Source: Theobroma cacao
Lineage: Eukaryota; Streptophyta; Magnoliopsida; Malvales; Malvaceae
DNA length: 64,000 bases
NCBI RefSeq assembly: GCF_000208745.1
Contig: NC_030851.1
Span: 21,904,635-21,968,634 of the forward strand
Direction: 5' to 3'
Of this stretch, positions 11,518-22,460 are shown piece after piece. A program made the position numbers and the translations under genes. The notes under the pieces were generated by a model that did no database searches, was not told where the DNA came from, and saw only the letters and a list, made by a program, of their open reading frames with translations. The stretch's first letter is position 1, and the number at the start of each line of letters is the position of its first letter.

Positions 11518-13658
11518 CGTGAAACCCCGACCTCCACAGATGCATGACTAGAGGTAGACTGTTGAGTGCATCAAATTCACATATTTAATGAGAGATTAAA
11601 TACTTAATTAGTCTAAGTTGGACTAGATTTATGATTGAATTTAGGTATTTTTATTTATTTTATTAGTTTAGTTTAATTTATGTTTAAATGTTTATTTTGA
11701 GTTAATGATGCTAGTTTTACCTTATTTATAATTATTTTATGTTTTTATAGAAGTAGAATCAAAAATAATTTCAATTGGTAAAGAAAGGTGCATAATTAAT
11801 TGTTGCTCTATTTGCAAATGTTTTAGTGTTTGAAATATATCTCCTACTACATAAGTCAAAATGACATGATTTTTTGACCGTTAGAAAGCTAAGAGGCAGA
11901 GCTGCAACTTTGATGTCTACCACTTTGCCCAGTTCTGATCGAAAAGTGGTTAAAATCTTTGTCAAAGTGAAGGTATTGCACTAGAAGAATAAATAGGGGG
12001 TATTTTTATAAATTTCGTGAAACTCTGATTGACTTTAGGATAAATATCTCATTTCTTCCAGCACCTTCTCCTCACTTCCAGTAGCTTCTTCTTCTTCTTT
12101 CCATCCTTTTCCCTCACTGAACGTTTTCCCCCTTCCATGGGAAAGAAACCTTAAATCTTCCACAACTTTCTAGAATTAACTCCGATTCTCATTCTTTTAT
12201 ACACTTTTTTATAGGGTTTTTCATACTCTTTCACTTTTGCACCTCAAGAACCCTCAAAAGCTATTTCTCTGCACTTTCTCTCACTAGCTGAACATTTTGA
12301 GAGAGAGAGAGATAGACTTTCCTTGATAGCTTGAAGAACTCTTGAAAAGAATTCCACTATAAAACCACTAAGGTGAGTAATGAATTAGATTTGGTTTCTG
12401 AGTTGTTGATGATGGCCAATAATTAGGTTTGTGGGCTGATTTATTGTTGAAAGTTATTTAATCATGTCTCGTGTGAACAATGACTACTTAAATGGTAAGT
12501 GGAAGCTAGTTAGGAATAACTAGTAAAACTTGATTTAGGAAACAACTTTTGGAATAGTATTTATGTAAATTGAGTTGGTGTGATGTTATTGTGTGTGATA
12601 GGTTCCAACGAGACTCCACATCTCCATTCGGAGCATTAGACGTAGTTAGAGTCAATCCAAGCATCAACAAAGACACTGTGAGTGAACTTGCATATAAACT
12701 GTTTTGGGCAATGCATATGTGCTCGAATGAATCATTTGGAAATCTTATTTGTTTTTGCTTTAAATTATATGGGGAATAAGCCCTTGACGAAATGTTTTTA
12801 TCTTATGAAATGTGCAATATGATTAGTTCATGTGCTCCCACATTGTATTGATATGCATGTTATGCATTGGATATTATTTTGTGTGATAATGATGACCCAG
12901 CTATGTGTGGTGTAGGAGTGCACATGAGCTAATGATGACCCAGCTATGTGCGGTGTAGGAGTGCACATGAGCTGATGAGATGGGAGTTGTATGCATGTAT
13001 ACACATACATAGAGAGGTTAGGGAAAATATCATGTGTTTGCATCAAAAATTGAATGTTAAAATTTGATAAATGCTTTTAAATTGATTTTCATTGTAGTAA
13101 AAATGGATTTTCGTTGTGACAATAAATTAAGCTAAATTGCATTGTTTTCAACATAAGTGCATCCTATTTTCTAAAACTTCCCGTATTGATGCTTGTTCCC
13201 TTCCTATGTTCACTCACTGAGTTTATACTCATTATTTTCAACTTCATATTTTAGTTTTCAGGTTTGAAGGTAGTTGGATTCTAGCCGAGGTACTTCCTCT
13301 TATCTGTTTTTCGATAGGTCGCCCTGACACTAAATGTTAGCACCCACGTTTAAAGTCACTCTGTTGACGATGAAGGTATTTGTATGTGCACATATATGTT
13401 TAATGTGAATTGTTAAGATACATTTGACAAACTATCTATGTATATTTTAATTTATGATGCCAGTGCGAGTATTTACTTGGGTTCTACAAATTGTCTTCGA
13501 AGAAATTAGCATTCGAACACTATTAAGTATAGATCTTAAAGAAATATGAATGATAGAGGGACTAATGTACAGATTCATATAGGAAGGCTTGCTTGGGCCT
13601 AGTGGGCTGTACCTATTGGGTCCTTGTGACGGTCATGGCTCCGGATTGGGTTGTGACA
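11518..13658 (+). mobile_element. LTR of the chromovirus family, probable solo LTR, mosaic 5' part
   Basis: The segment starts with a CGTGAAACCCCGACCTCC-like version of the TGTGAGACCTCAACC start seen at 29127 and 44022, and ends GGTCATGG...GTTGTGACA at 13658, as those LTRs do. From about 11985 the order follows them: a TAAATATCTC TATA-like box with the leader at 12040, the GAGAGAGAGAG block at 12299, two perfect-length 43-bp repeats (12891-12976) and the TTCACTCACTGAGTTTATACTCA block at 13211. Bases 11562-11970 do not fit that family and include a block (11878-11950) that is the inverse of 13735-13810, so a further insertion or exchange is likely. No matching TSD was found. Confidence 0.65.
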
Positions 13659-14692
13659 GCCACGACCTCTAGTCACCATGCTACCTTGTGTAGAACTGCA
13701 TCTATCCATCATCTTATGATGTGATTTTCACCTTGATCTGCTCTGAACTGGGTAGAGTGGAAAACATAAAAGTTTTACACCATTCCCTTATCTTTCTAAT
13801 GGACAAGAATCATATCAATTGGACTTCTGTAGCTCATGTTATCTTTGAATTATTTCAAAATGTATGAATGGAGCCTTCACCATACTTGTGCTATTTTGAC
13901 TCAAACGCACCTTGCTCATCACATATCCTGCACTAAACTATGAGAGAAATCGACACTAACTCTTTTAAAAGTAAAATAAAAATAAAGCAAACTTGAACTA
14001 AAATTACTTAATTTAACTTTTCAACACGTAATCTAACTTAAACTAGAAAAAAACCTAAAAGACTAAAATCAAAATCTAAAAACTCAAAGATCTAGCTACT
14101 TAGGCCCTCAAAATCTGTCAAAATAACTCTATATACTAGAGTTATCAAGATTATATCTAACAATTCCAGAACAAATAAAATTATTACTTGAATAAATAGT
14201 GAGAGTTTCACTAAAGTAAACTGAATATACAAACTTTATTAAGCAAAAAATAAAAAATAATTTTTTACAACTCTCTAGAATATAATAAACATTTTTGAAA
14301 ACTAAGCTACGACCATAAGGAAATTAAAGAACAATGGCTCCTACTGCTAATGTTGAAACAAATGTGCCATTTGCCATCCTAGTCTGAAATTGCCTTTTAC
14401 TCAATTTTCTCCTTTATTGAAACCCTTACGAAGATTAAAAACATGGTTACTGGCTCTAAAATACATTATCCAAGTATTCGTAGAATCAACATCTAAATAG
14501 GCTTATAACATATTTAGAAAACCCATACCTTGTTTCGTATTCTATATTTCAAGGTAAACATCGTAGTTTCATTTTCAATGTCCTTTCTCACCACAGTGGG
14601 AACATTTTCCCTTGGTGTTGTCTTTTGAATTAGTCTTTTCTTCATGGGCTTTTCTTTGCTCCCATTGAGCCGTTAGCACTCATTTTATTTCC
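13659..14692. repeat. probable remainder of the Athila-like LTR, then unclassified AT-rich DNA
   Basis: From 13659 to about 14150 the wording (GCCACGACC, TTGGACTTCTGTAGC, CAAACGCACCTTGC) continues the Athila-like LTR split at 11517. The stretch 14150-14692 holds no supportable gene; it is AT-rich and has no clear LTR ends. The boundary of the Athila-like LTR is not determined. Confidence 0.35.
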
Positions 14693-15640
14693 TGTTAGGT
14701 TGAATTAAAATTCAAAAAACCAATTCAAGAAGGAATAAAACACATTGGCTATAAATACACCTAGGCTTTAGTGGTAGAAAACACACAGAATGAGAGACAG
14801 AAAAAAAGAGAAGAGAGAAAAATTAGAGAGAGAATGAAAGAAAATAGTTCTTTGGTTCTTGGGTTTCAATCTCTTTATATCTAAGAAAATTAATTTAATT
14901 TCTAAAAAAAGCATTTTGATTAAAAAAAGAGATTATATAAGGGAAAAGCATAAAGAGTGTCTTAGTTTTTTAATAGGGTTTAGAAAGTGCTCCTTATTCT
15001 TGTCAATGTTCACTTGGTATATGGATTTGTAGTTCGGTTTTCTTTTCTAGTTTTTCAACCCAATTAGGTAAGTTTTTTTATATGATTATAATTTTTTATT
15101 TTTATTTATTTATTCATTTTTTGGGTGACATTTATAATTAGGAGTTTGCATAATTTATGTAAGTTCTCTGATGATGAAATCTCAATAATGCCAACAATGG
15201 CTTCTTAGGAATTTCTAGGTGAGAAAATTGTCCAAAATTATGCGATAAGCATTTGGAGGTTTTGGAAAATTTTCAATATCAAGAATTTTTATTTATTTAT
15301 TTCTAAAAACTAACAAAATAAAAATAAAAAAAGGAAATAAAATTAAATATTGAACTAGATTTCATTTAATAAGGCCTAAAAGACACATAATTAATAGGGT
15401 ACCAATTAAATAGGTGTTGTGAAGGTGCTAATACCTTCCTCGCACGTAAAGAACTTTTGAGCCAAATCTGTTTTGTAGACTAGAACCTATTTTTTTAAAT
15501 GAACCTAAGTCATGCCTAGGACCTCATAAAAAATAGATTCACTTGGTTGATCAATCACTTCTAAGTTAAAAAAAAAAAAAGATTGATGGTGACTCCTTTT
15601 TACGTTCAATGGTTGAGTTCTCAGACTCATACGTTATGAC
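14693..15640 (+). repeat. 5' LTR of the Ogre/Tat-like element
   Basis: The right end is well placed: ATACGTTATGACA at 15640 is followed by an Ogre-type primer site. The left end is proposed at TGTTAGGTTG (14693), because it gives TG...CA termini and lies 57 bp before a TATA box (TATAAATA at 14750-14757). A GA-rich leader follows (14785-14840). The 3' LTR is not in the window, so the left boundary could not be checked by comparison. Confidence 0.6.
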
Positions 15641-15642
15641 AG

Positions 15643-15662
15643 CTTGGTGACTCCACTGGGGA
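15643..15662 (+). other. primer-binding site, Ogre/Tat type
   Basis: The sequence TTGGTGACTCCACTGGGGAC follows the LTR end after two bases. A TGGCGACTCCRCTGGGGA-like site (tRNA-Arg, as I recall) is a hallmark of Ogre elements. It anchors the orientation and lineage of the large host element that runs to 49310. Confidence 0.75.
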
Positions 15663-16229
15663 CATTAGAAAGTTGAGCCAATAGTTAGTTATGTGTTGTC
15701 TGAAAGCCTTGTAGTTAACAATTGTTTAATTTTTAAGTTTATTTTCTTTAGTTGTATTTTTTCTTCTCTTTATATGTATAATATGCTTCTTCACACATTC
15801 ACTGTGCATGCAGAAGCCTTCTACCTAGGCTTTGTCGTTATTAGGAGGAAGTAAAGTATCTCTACTCTTATGAGGTGATAACCTCTGCTTGGGCTAATGA
15901 AATACTTCCACTCAGATTGAACCCTTTCCGTTGGTAGCTTGAAATGGGTGAGGATTGGTGTGCCTTACTAGCCTAGAGTGGATGATAGTGAGGAACAATT
16001 TGGGAGCCTTTAGCTTTGTGTCAAACCCTAGCCCATATGTAGTGAAATATAAGAGCCAACCTTAAGTAAAGCCTTTCTACCTTATTCTTAGAAAAACCTT
16101 AAAGTTATTGCACATTATAATTGTGATATTTATTGTCTAATTTCTTGCATATACTAACTTTTTGTTTTATAATAATGCATTTGCATCAACCATTCACTAT
16201 ATAAGGATATTTGCCACGTGATGGCACAT
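15663..16229 (+). mobile_element. untranslated leader of the Ogre/Tat-like element
   Basis: This is the long leader between the primer site and the first recognisable ORF1 residues, as expected for Ogre elements. I see no open reading frame with domain content here. Confidence 0.5.
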
Positions 16230-16560
16230 GATAAAAGCAACTTCTGTTGCATTCATGGAACACTTAGATTATGATTTGAAACAACAATAAGAAGAAATAC
16301 AACAAAAAGAAAGTGACTACTTGGTAGAAGGTCATATTTTTGCTATCCCTAAGAATATTCATTATGATCTTCAACAAATTGATTTCTCTAATTTGTTTAA
16401 AATATGGGTTAAGGAAAAAGTAGCAACAAAAAAATTTTCAACATAAGTATGGACATATTGCGTCACTACTCAAAATTAGTTTTAACAACCAAATGATTCG
16501 AGCTATCATCCAGTTTTAGGATCCTTCGTGCAACACACTTGATTTTTTTAATATGGACTA
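16230..16560 (+). pseudogene. Ogre/Tat ORF1, N-terminal fragment
   Basis: Translation across several stops gives ...KYGHIASLLKISFNNQMIRA (16441-16504), then IIQF, a stop where Trp is expected, and DPSC. The order YGHIA..L, then a [FW]WDP motif, then a DLTPTIEEY block is that of the long ORF1 found upstream of gag in Ogre/Tat elements, often annotated in cotton or cacao as girdin-like. The DLTPTIEEY block is not here; it follows at 19513, after an LTR insertion. The function of ORF1 is unknown. The layout resembles the plant mobile domain, which is inference. At least three stops make it dead. Confidence 0.6.
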
Positions 16561-19500
16561 TATGTGATGTTGACCTAGTGAGTTAAGGAGTTTTTTAACG
16601 TTTGATGAATACGAATATGTCTACAGGGTAAATGATTATGAATGTGGGTTTAAATTAAGATCCTTTAAAAAATTGTGCAGATGTTTGGCACTTTGACATC
16701 TAAATATGACATTAAGGTATATATAATGAAAATGATGAATTATTCCTATAGATTGAGGGTTTGATTTAATTTGATGCATATTTGAGGATATATGTATAAG
16801 GAATTGAATTATATGAGTTATATGAGGTATGAGATCAATAGGAAATGATTTTGGGGTGTTAAGTTCAGATTCTTGGAAGTTTGGGTGCTGGAAAGGTGTA
16901 ATATGGGTAAGATGTATCGATACATTAGCAAATGTATCGATACATTTTTGGAAAGATGAACATATATCGATACGTTGTCCTAAGGTATCAATATATTTCA
17001 AGTAGAGGGCATTCAAGACCATTATGCTCGAAATGTATCGATATATGTAGTCAAAATTAAGGCATATGTATCGATACATTGCCAAATGTATCGATACATC
17101 AGAGAGAAAAGGCAAAAATAAGAAGGGGTCAATGGGCATTCTGCCCCATTTCTCTCTCAACTCTTTCTCTTCGAACCCTAAGCCCCTAAATACCATTTGG
17201 AGCCATTTAAGCTAGATCCAAGCTTGGGAAATGATCTGGAGGTAAGATTAGGCATTTTTACTAATTGATTTTCAATTTAATTGATTAATAACCTCAAATC
17301 CAAATATTTTCAAATTTGGCCAAAACTCTCTCCCTTTGAGTTTATTAGAGATTTAGAGCCTAGATTTAGGCAACCTGGCTTCTAAGGTAACGATTTAGCT
17401 CATTTGTTGAGAGATTGACTATATATATTGAATTTCGATATTTTTGAAAAGCTAGGATATTTTTTATCGCTAAGAAATAATTATGATTTTGATGTTTTGA
17501 TGAGCTAAGGGGAGAATAGAGGCTATTTATGCGTTTGTGAGCTAGAGGACATTTAGAGGCTAAAGGTTGAGCATGATCGCTGTGTGCCTCTGATTGTCAA
17601 GGTGAGTGGGATTTAATTAAACACATGTGATGCATTTCACATAACATATGTGCTACCATCGTACTTAAATGTTGTGTGTATGCCTAGATGAGAATTCCTA
17701 GGCTAAAGAATTGATACATGTAGATATATATATTTATATATATGTGTATATGTATGTTTTCCTAGAGGTATATGTCTAGGCTAGAGAACAATTATGATTG
17801 TGTGCCTAGATGAGGATGGCTAGGCTGACTAGTTATCTGAGATAGGAAATATGTGTTTGTGTGAATTATGGGGAGCCACATGATGGCATTGTGTTGGAAC
17901 CCATGGTATGTAAGACCTAGAGCAAAAGGCCTACACATGGTGTGATATGAATTATGAATTAAGGATTGTGCCAAATTGTGATGAATGGATTTCCTAGATA
18001 GGTATATGGGCACAATATTGATGGGGTTAATGGCATAGCAATTGAGTGATATTGAATATGTGGGGCCAAAGGGCCATGATTTCTCATGGATAGGATCTGT
18101 ATATGAAAACCCACATAATTGTGGTTGATTTGAGGATAATTATAAGGCTATTAAGCAGTGATTGAAATGACTGAATATGATTAATACCCATGTGGGGTTA
18201 TAGGCATGAGAGCCTAAAGATAGACTACATTTTGTTTAATGATGCCTTAGAGATTCGAAGGCATTTAGAATTATATTGAGCTTAGAGATGACTGAAGCTC
18301 GATGAACTTGAATGTGATTTGATGTGGACATATGGAATGTCACAAGCAAGATGGCCTGATTTGTGGTTCTGTGTTTCATCCGAGGGATGAATTTCAGATG
18401 TTGATTTGACTTGAGGTGGAGTGGAGTCCCACGCCCTGTGACTACTTGTGTGCTTGCAGGGATGGTGATAAGCAAATATGGTGGCACTAATCTCACCTGT
18501 GATTCCTACTTACTATGCTTTGATGCCATTCGTTGAGATTACTCCCAGTGATGTTGATGTCAGGAGTTTACTCCGTCAATGATTTGTTATCCAAAATCTA
18601 CTTTGGTGCCATTTGCTATGCTTTGATGGTCGATTGGCCACTTTACGTAATCTGATTGTGTCTAGGGTAGGACCACTCACTTGATTTCGTTTGACCACAA
18701 CATGCATTGAGTATGGCATGTTTGATTTGAATATGAAATTGTGGTGACTGGTTGTGGATGATATTTGAGGAAAAGCCCAAAGATAAGCAAATTATATGCA
18801 AATGAAATTTGAGATTGGGCTCGATAGCTAAGGTGTGCCTATGAAGCCTAGTTTGATGGTAATGGCTTCAAGGGTAAGCCTTGATTTGATAAGATTTGAT
18901 GTGAGGACATCAAAACTTGGATATGATATGCTGATGATATGTGATTCGATGAGCTTGACTGTGACAAATTGTGCATGTAGGATATTAGGATGATCCTTGC
19001 ACTTTTGACTTGGAGATGTTTGAATATGAATATATTATGGCTAGATAGGCCTAGATGTATAATATATATATGAAATATTATGTTGTGATAGCATCTCTTC
19101 ATTGAGTATTAGATGACCACCCCTTTATTGTACCATGTGCAGATAAGAAAAGCTATGAGGTCACATGGCAAGCATCATCGATTGGATGGACACGTAATTG
19201 GCATCTAGTAGGTCTCCTTCCCAACGTGTCACTCTGTTGAGTTTGTATAGGCCTTCCACCATTCGATTTGATTAGTTGGTGAAGATGTTAGGCCCGATTT
19301 GCCGTTTGAACTGTATAAAGGTTGTTATGTACAAACCTGATTTGATGGCTATTGAATGGTCTTATGCATAATTGTATGGACTGTGAGCTAGAGATAATGT
19401 AATACATTTGAAATTGTTACGAATATTTGATTATAAATCCCTTGGCATTTGAGTTACATGGTTGTGAACATTGAGGCTTACTTGGGTCTAGTGGACTTGT
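16561..19500 (+). mobile_element. LTR-like insertion in ORF1 with TATCGATA palindrome cluster
   Basis: This is a non-coding block between two parts of ORF1. A TGTGATGTTGACC start near 16563 and a GAGGCTTACTTGGGTCTAGTGGACTTG end (about 19480) resemble the LTRs at 29127 and 44022, but the last 60 or so bases expected (GGTCATGGCCC to GTGACA) are missing and I found no TSD. Six copies of ATGTATCGATACAT or near variants lie at 16912-17099. Degenerate GCCTAGATGAG..CTAGGCT repeats lie at 17680-17830. The 186-codon minus-strand ORF at 16636-17196 reads through the palindromes and is not a gene. Ends are approximate. Confidence 0.55.
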
Positions 19501-20372
19501 CTGCTTTGTCTTCAATGAAGTAGACTTGACCCCAACTATTGAGGAATATGCAGTTTTACTTGGTCTAATACCTTTGATTCATATAAGGTATATTGGAGAA
19601 AGAGGAAGTCTGTTTTTTTTTTTTAAAATGCTAACAAGAATAATGCAAATAAGTCTACAAGGGGTGAATGCTAATATAATTCATAAATGAGAAAATACTT
19701 GCATATCATGGAGTTTCCTTTGAGACTTTATCATAAAGCACATAGAGCATGAGCAAGGTATGAGTATGATGGCTTTAGCAATCTATGGGTTGATCATTTT
19801 TCCAAAGTATTAAGACACATTGAATTGAGAATCGTTGGCTGTTTTGAACAAGTGGAAAATGGAATTCATCCTTGATCAGCGATTTTGGCAGAGACCTTCA
19901 GATCCTTGAACTATTGTGGATGAAATGGAAAAAGGATTTTATTGGCTGTGCACAACTCCTATTTGTGTGGATTCGAAGTCATTTCGAATGTCAGAAACAT
20001 GCCTTTCGTAAGCCTTCTTTTTCATATACTCCTATCTTAGAGTTTTGCAAAAGTCAACAGACCAAGAAAAAGTCCAAAGTAGAGTGGGTTTCAAGGCTTT
20101 GACGTCTCGTTAGTACAAAAATACTCTGGAGAGCACCTTGGATGTCTTGAGAATCCATGATATACAAATGAAGAAATGATCCATTGGTTTCACATTTGGG
20201 ACCCTAAGAAGCAATAAGCTATGCTTCAATTATGGTACGAAGACAATTCAGAAAAGAACAATTTATCCCAATGACGCATGGGCTCAACCAACTCAAGTTT
20301 TCTTATGGTCAACCAGGAACAAAAATGAGGGTTGATGAAATTGTTAAGACATGGACACAAACACATATAATG
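19501..20372 (+). pseudogene. Ogre/Tat ORF1, central part
   Basis: The reading resumes with FVFNEVDLTPTIEEYAVLLG (19506-19565) and continues through GLIIFPKY, FEQVENGIHP, GCAQLLFVWIRSHFECQKH (19943-20001), FCKSQQTKKKSKVEWVSRL, then, after a frame change, VRRQFRKEQFIPMTHGLNQL and VDEIVKTWTQTHIM up to 20372. These blocks occur in this order in Ogre/Tat ORF1 proteins as I recall them. An oligo-T run at 19612-19624, at least two frameshifts and several stops are present. The copia element at 20373 interrupts it with TSD TAATG, and a further ORF1-strand remnant lies at 29012-29126. Confidence 0.6.
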
Positions 20373-22446
20373 TGTTGGGATGAGCCCTGCAGCCAATTGG
20401 GATTTGTTAAGGCTTGATTCCAATCATGCAACAACATCATTCATGTTGAATGATTAAAGGTTTTCCTTCATCAATAAGACATCAATTATAACAAGTTATA
20501 AGTCTAATTGGATGAAGTCTATGAGATTATTATGCCTTGCAAGGGAACTGTAATGGGTTGCAGTTATGAGATCCTTATGCATCAAAGCGTAATCTCAAAA
20601 TGTTCCTGGTCAATTTATCATTGAGATTGGACATCAATGATACTTAGAGACTGGTACATTCTATGTTCCTTACTTGAAAAGTAAGCAACCGATCTCATAG
20701 GTTGAAGTATAGAGATACTTGGAACTAGAATGTAGGTGCTTGCCTAAGAAAGCAAGTTCACTGAACATGACCTGCCATGAGAAGTGCATTTGGTATTTCA
20801 CTTAAGTGTCTATGCAATACTTCTCATGTGTTAGTTGTGTAAATACTCCCTAGACTTGAGACACCAGGTTGTCTTATGTGTGGAGTGCTATGCTTTGATT
20901 TAATCCCTACGGGTGCCTAAACAAGGATGCCTAAACAGGATGCTTTTGGGTATAGTATGAAGCATGTGAAGGCAAATGAGTGGTCAAGATAGGAATCATC
21001 ACCCCAAGTGATGCAGGGGACATATCCTAACTGTTCTTGGTTGATATCAGCTTATTGAAGTCTTTGGCCAAGGTGACTTAAAGATTATGAAAGGAGTTTC
21101 ATAAGTCTTTATAAAGCTGCTGATCAAACTTTATGAATGAATATGGAGATCAGTAAGAGTAGACACTGCACCATGCTCTTATCATCTCCAGGATATATGA
21201 CGAGGGAATGAATTACACTGAAAGGCTGATCACTGAAAGGTTGAGTCAAACCATCTTGACTCTTCTAACATTTGGGTGGCGATGATGGATTACTAGATCC
21301 CAATCTTGGTCTATGAACTCTAGGTAGTTAACTTCATTAATGATAAATTTAAAATAGTTTAAATGTATCTAATTAAATTTTAACTTAAGAATTATCTGTT
21401 GAGTTCATTGCCAACATGTTAGAAGCCTAATGGGTTACACACCTAAAATGAATGTTGAAAATAAAATGAGAGAGGTGATTAAGTTAGACTTAATGAAATT
21501 AGAATTTATGAGCTTCTCAAGCACTTGATTAAAATTGTTTAATTAGGTTGTGCCTAATTAACAAAATTGTTTAATTAAATCATTGTGCCTAATTAATTAA
21601 ATTATTTAATTAAGTCATTGGGCCTAATTAATTAAATTAAACAATTAAGTTATTGGGCCTAATTGATTAAATTTGTTTATTTAAGTCATTGGGCCTAATT
21701 GATTAAAATTGTTTCAAATTGTTGGGCTTAATTAATTAAATTATTTAATTAAGTTATTGGGCCTAATTGATTAAATTAAACAATTAAGTTAATTGGGCTT
21801 CTAAAGGACTTAATTAAATTATTTATTCAAATTATTGGATTAATTGGCAATTACAAAATAGTTTTATAATTAGGGTTTAAAATTAATCCAAGGTATAAAT
21901 AGCTTGCTATAGCCTCCAAACAAAAAGAGTGGGAACGACTAAAAAAAAAAAGAAGAGAATGAACTACACATTAGAAATTCTTTTGTCTTACCATTCATTG
22001 TGTGAGGAAAAATAGTTTGTCATTCACTTCATTTTTTTTTTGTGTGTTCAGCTCCACAATTTTGTGTGGATTATGAGTTTATGAAACTCATCTTTGCTAG
22101 CACATTGTCAAGGCACAGCACTCCCAATCCTTAAAGAAGGATTTTCTCATTCATTGGTGTGGATCACCATAGAGGCTACATAAAGATTCCTTGGACAGCT
22201 TTGGTTTGCAACAACCGGGATGAGGTGGTTGAGCTTTTTGAAGGTTGATTTGGTGGTTTAACAAAGGATTCATCAACCTTTGTTATTTAGATAAAGTGAT
22301 ATGATCACATACTTTTATTTTAATTTAATTTTGTACTCAATTTGACATGAAAGAGATCCTAGGAAGATGAGACGTGATTTAATTTTTTAAATTTATTTCC
22401 ACTGCATTTTATTTGTATTTGATGCATAATCAGCCCTCACCCAACA
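20373..22446 (+). repeat. 5' LTR of the gag-only copia element
   Basis: It runs from TGTTGGGATGAG to CACCCAACA, 2074 bp. A TATA box TATAAATA lies at 21894-21901. Upstream of it, at about 21530-21830, are seven or so tandem copies of a 36-37 bp unit containing TTGGGCCTAATT and TTAATTAA. Poly-A and poly-T runs lie at 21941-21950 and 22030-22040. It differs from the 3' LTR by scattered substitutions and small indels. Confidence 0.92.
21530..21835 (+). promoter_or_regulatory. U3 tandem repeats upstream of the copia TATA box
   Basis: The repeated unit is roughly TTGGGCCTAATTAATTAAAT followed by TGTTTAATTAAGTCA, about 36 bp, with each unit carrying TTAATTAA palindromes. The array ends about 60 bp before the TATA box and is also present in the 3' LTR at 28085-28375. 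An enhancer-like role is inference from position only. Confidence 0.6.
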
Positions 22447-22447
22447 G

Positions 22448-22460
22448 TGGTATCAGAGCC
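22448..22460 (+). other. primer-binding site (initiator tRNA-Met type)
   Basis: TGGTATCAGAGCC begins two bases after the LTR end. It matches the complement of the initiator tRNA-Met 3' end. Confidence 0.93.

Noticed and set aside
16636..17196. Minus-strand ORF of 186 codons with repeated Ile/Tyr/Arg words
   Set aside because: It translates the TATCGATA palindrome cluster in an LTR-like block. It has no domain and its repeats come from DNA-level palindromes.
22448..22460. tRNA gene fragment
   Set aside because: TGGTATCAGAGCC here and at 3469, 31823 and 50149 is the complement of a tRNA 3' end directly inside an LTR, that is, a primer site. No cloverleaf is present.
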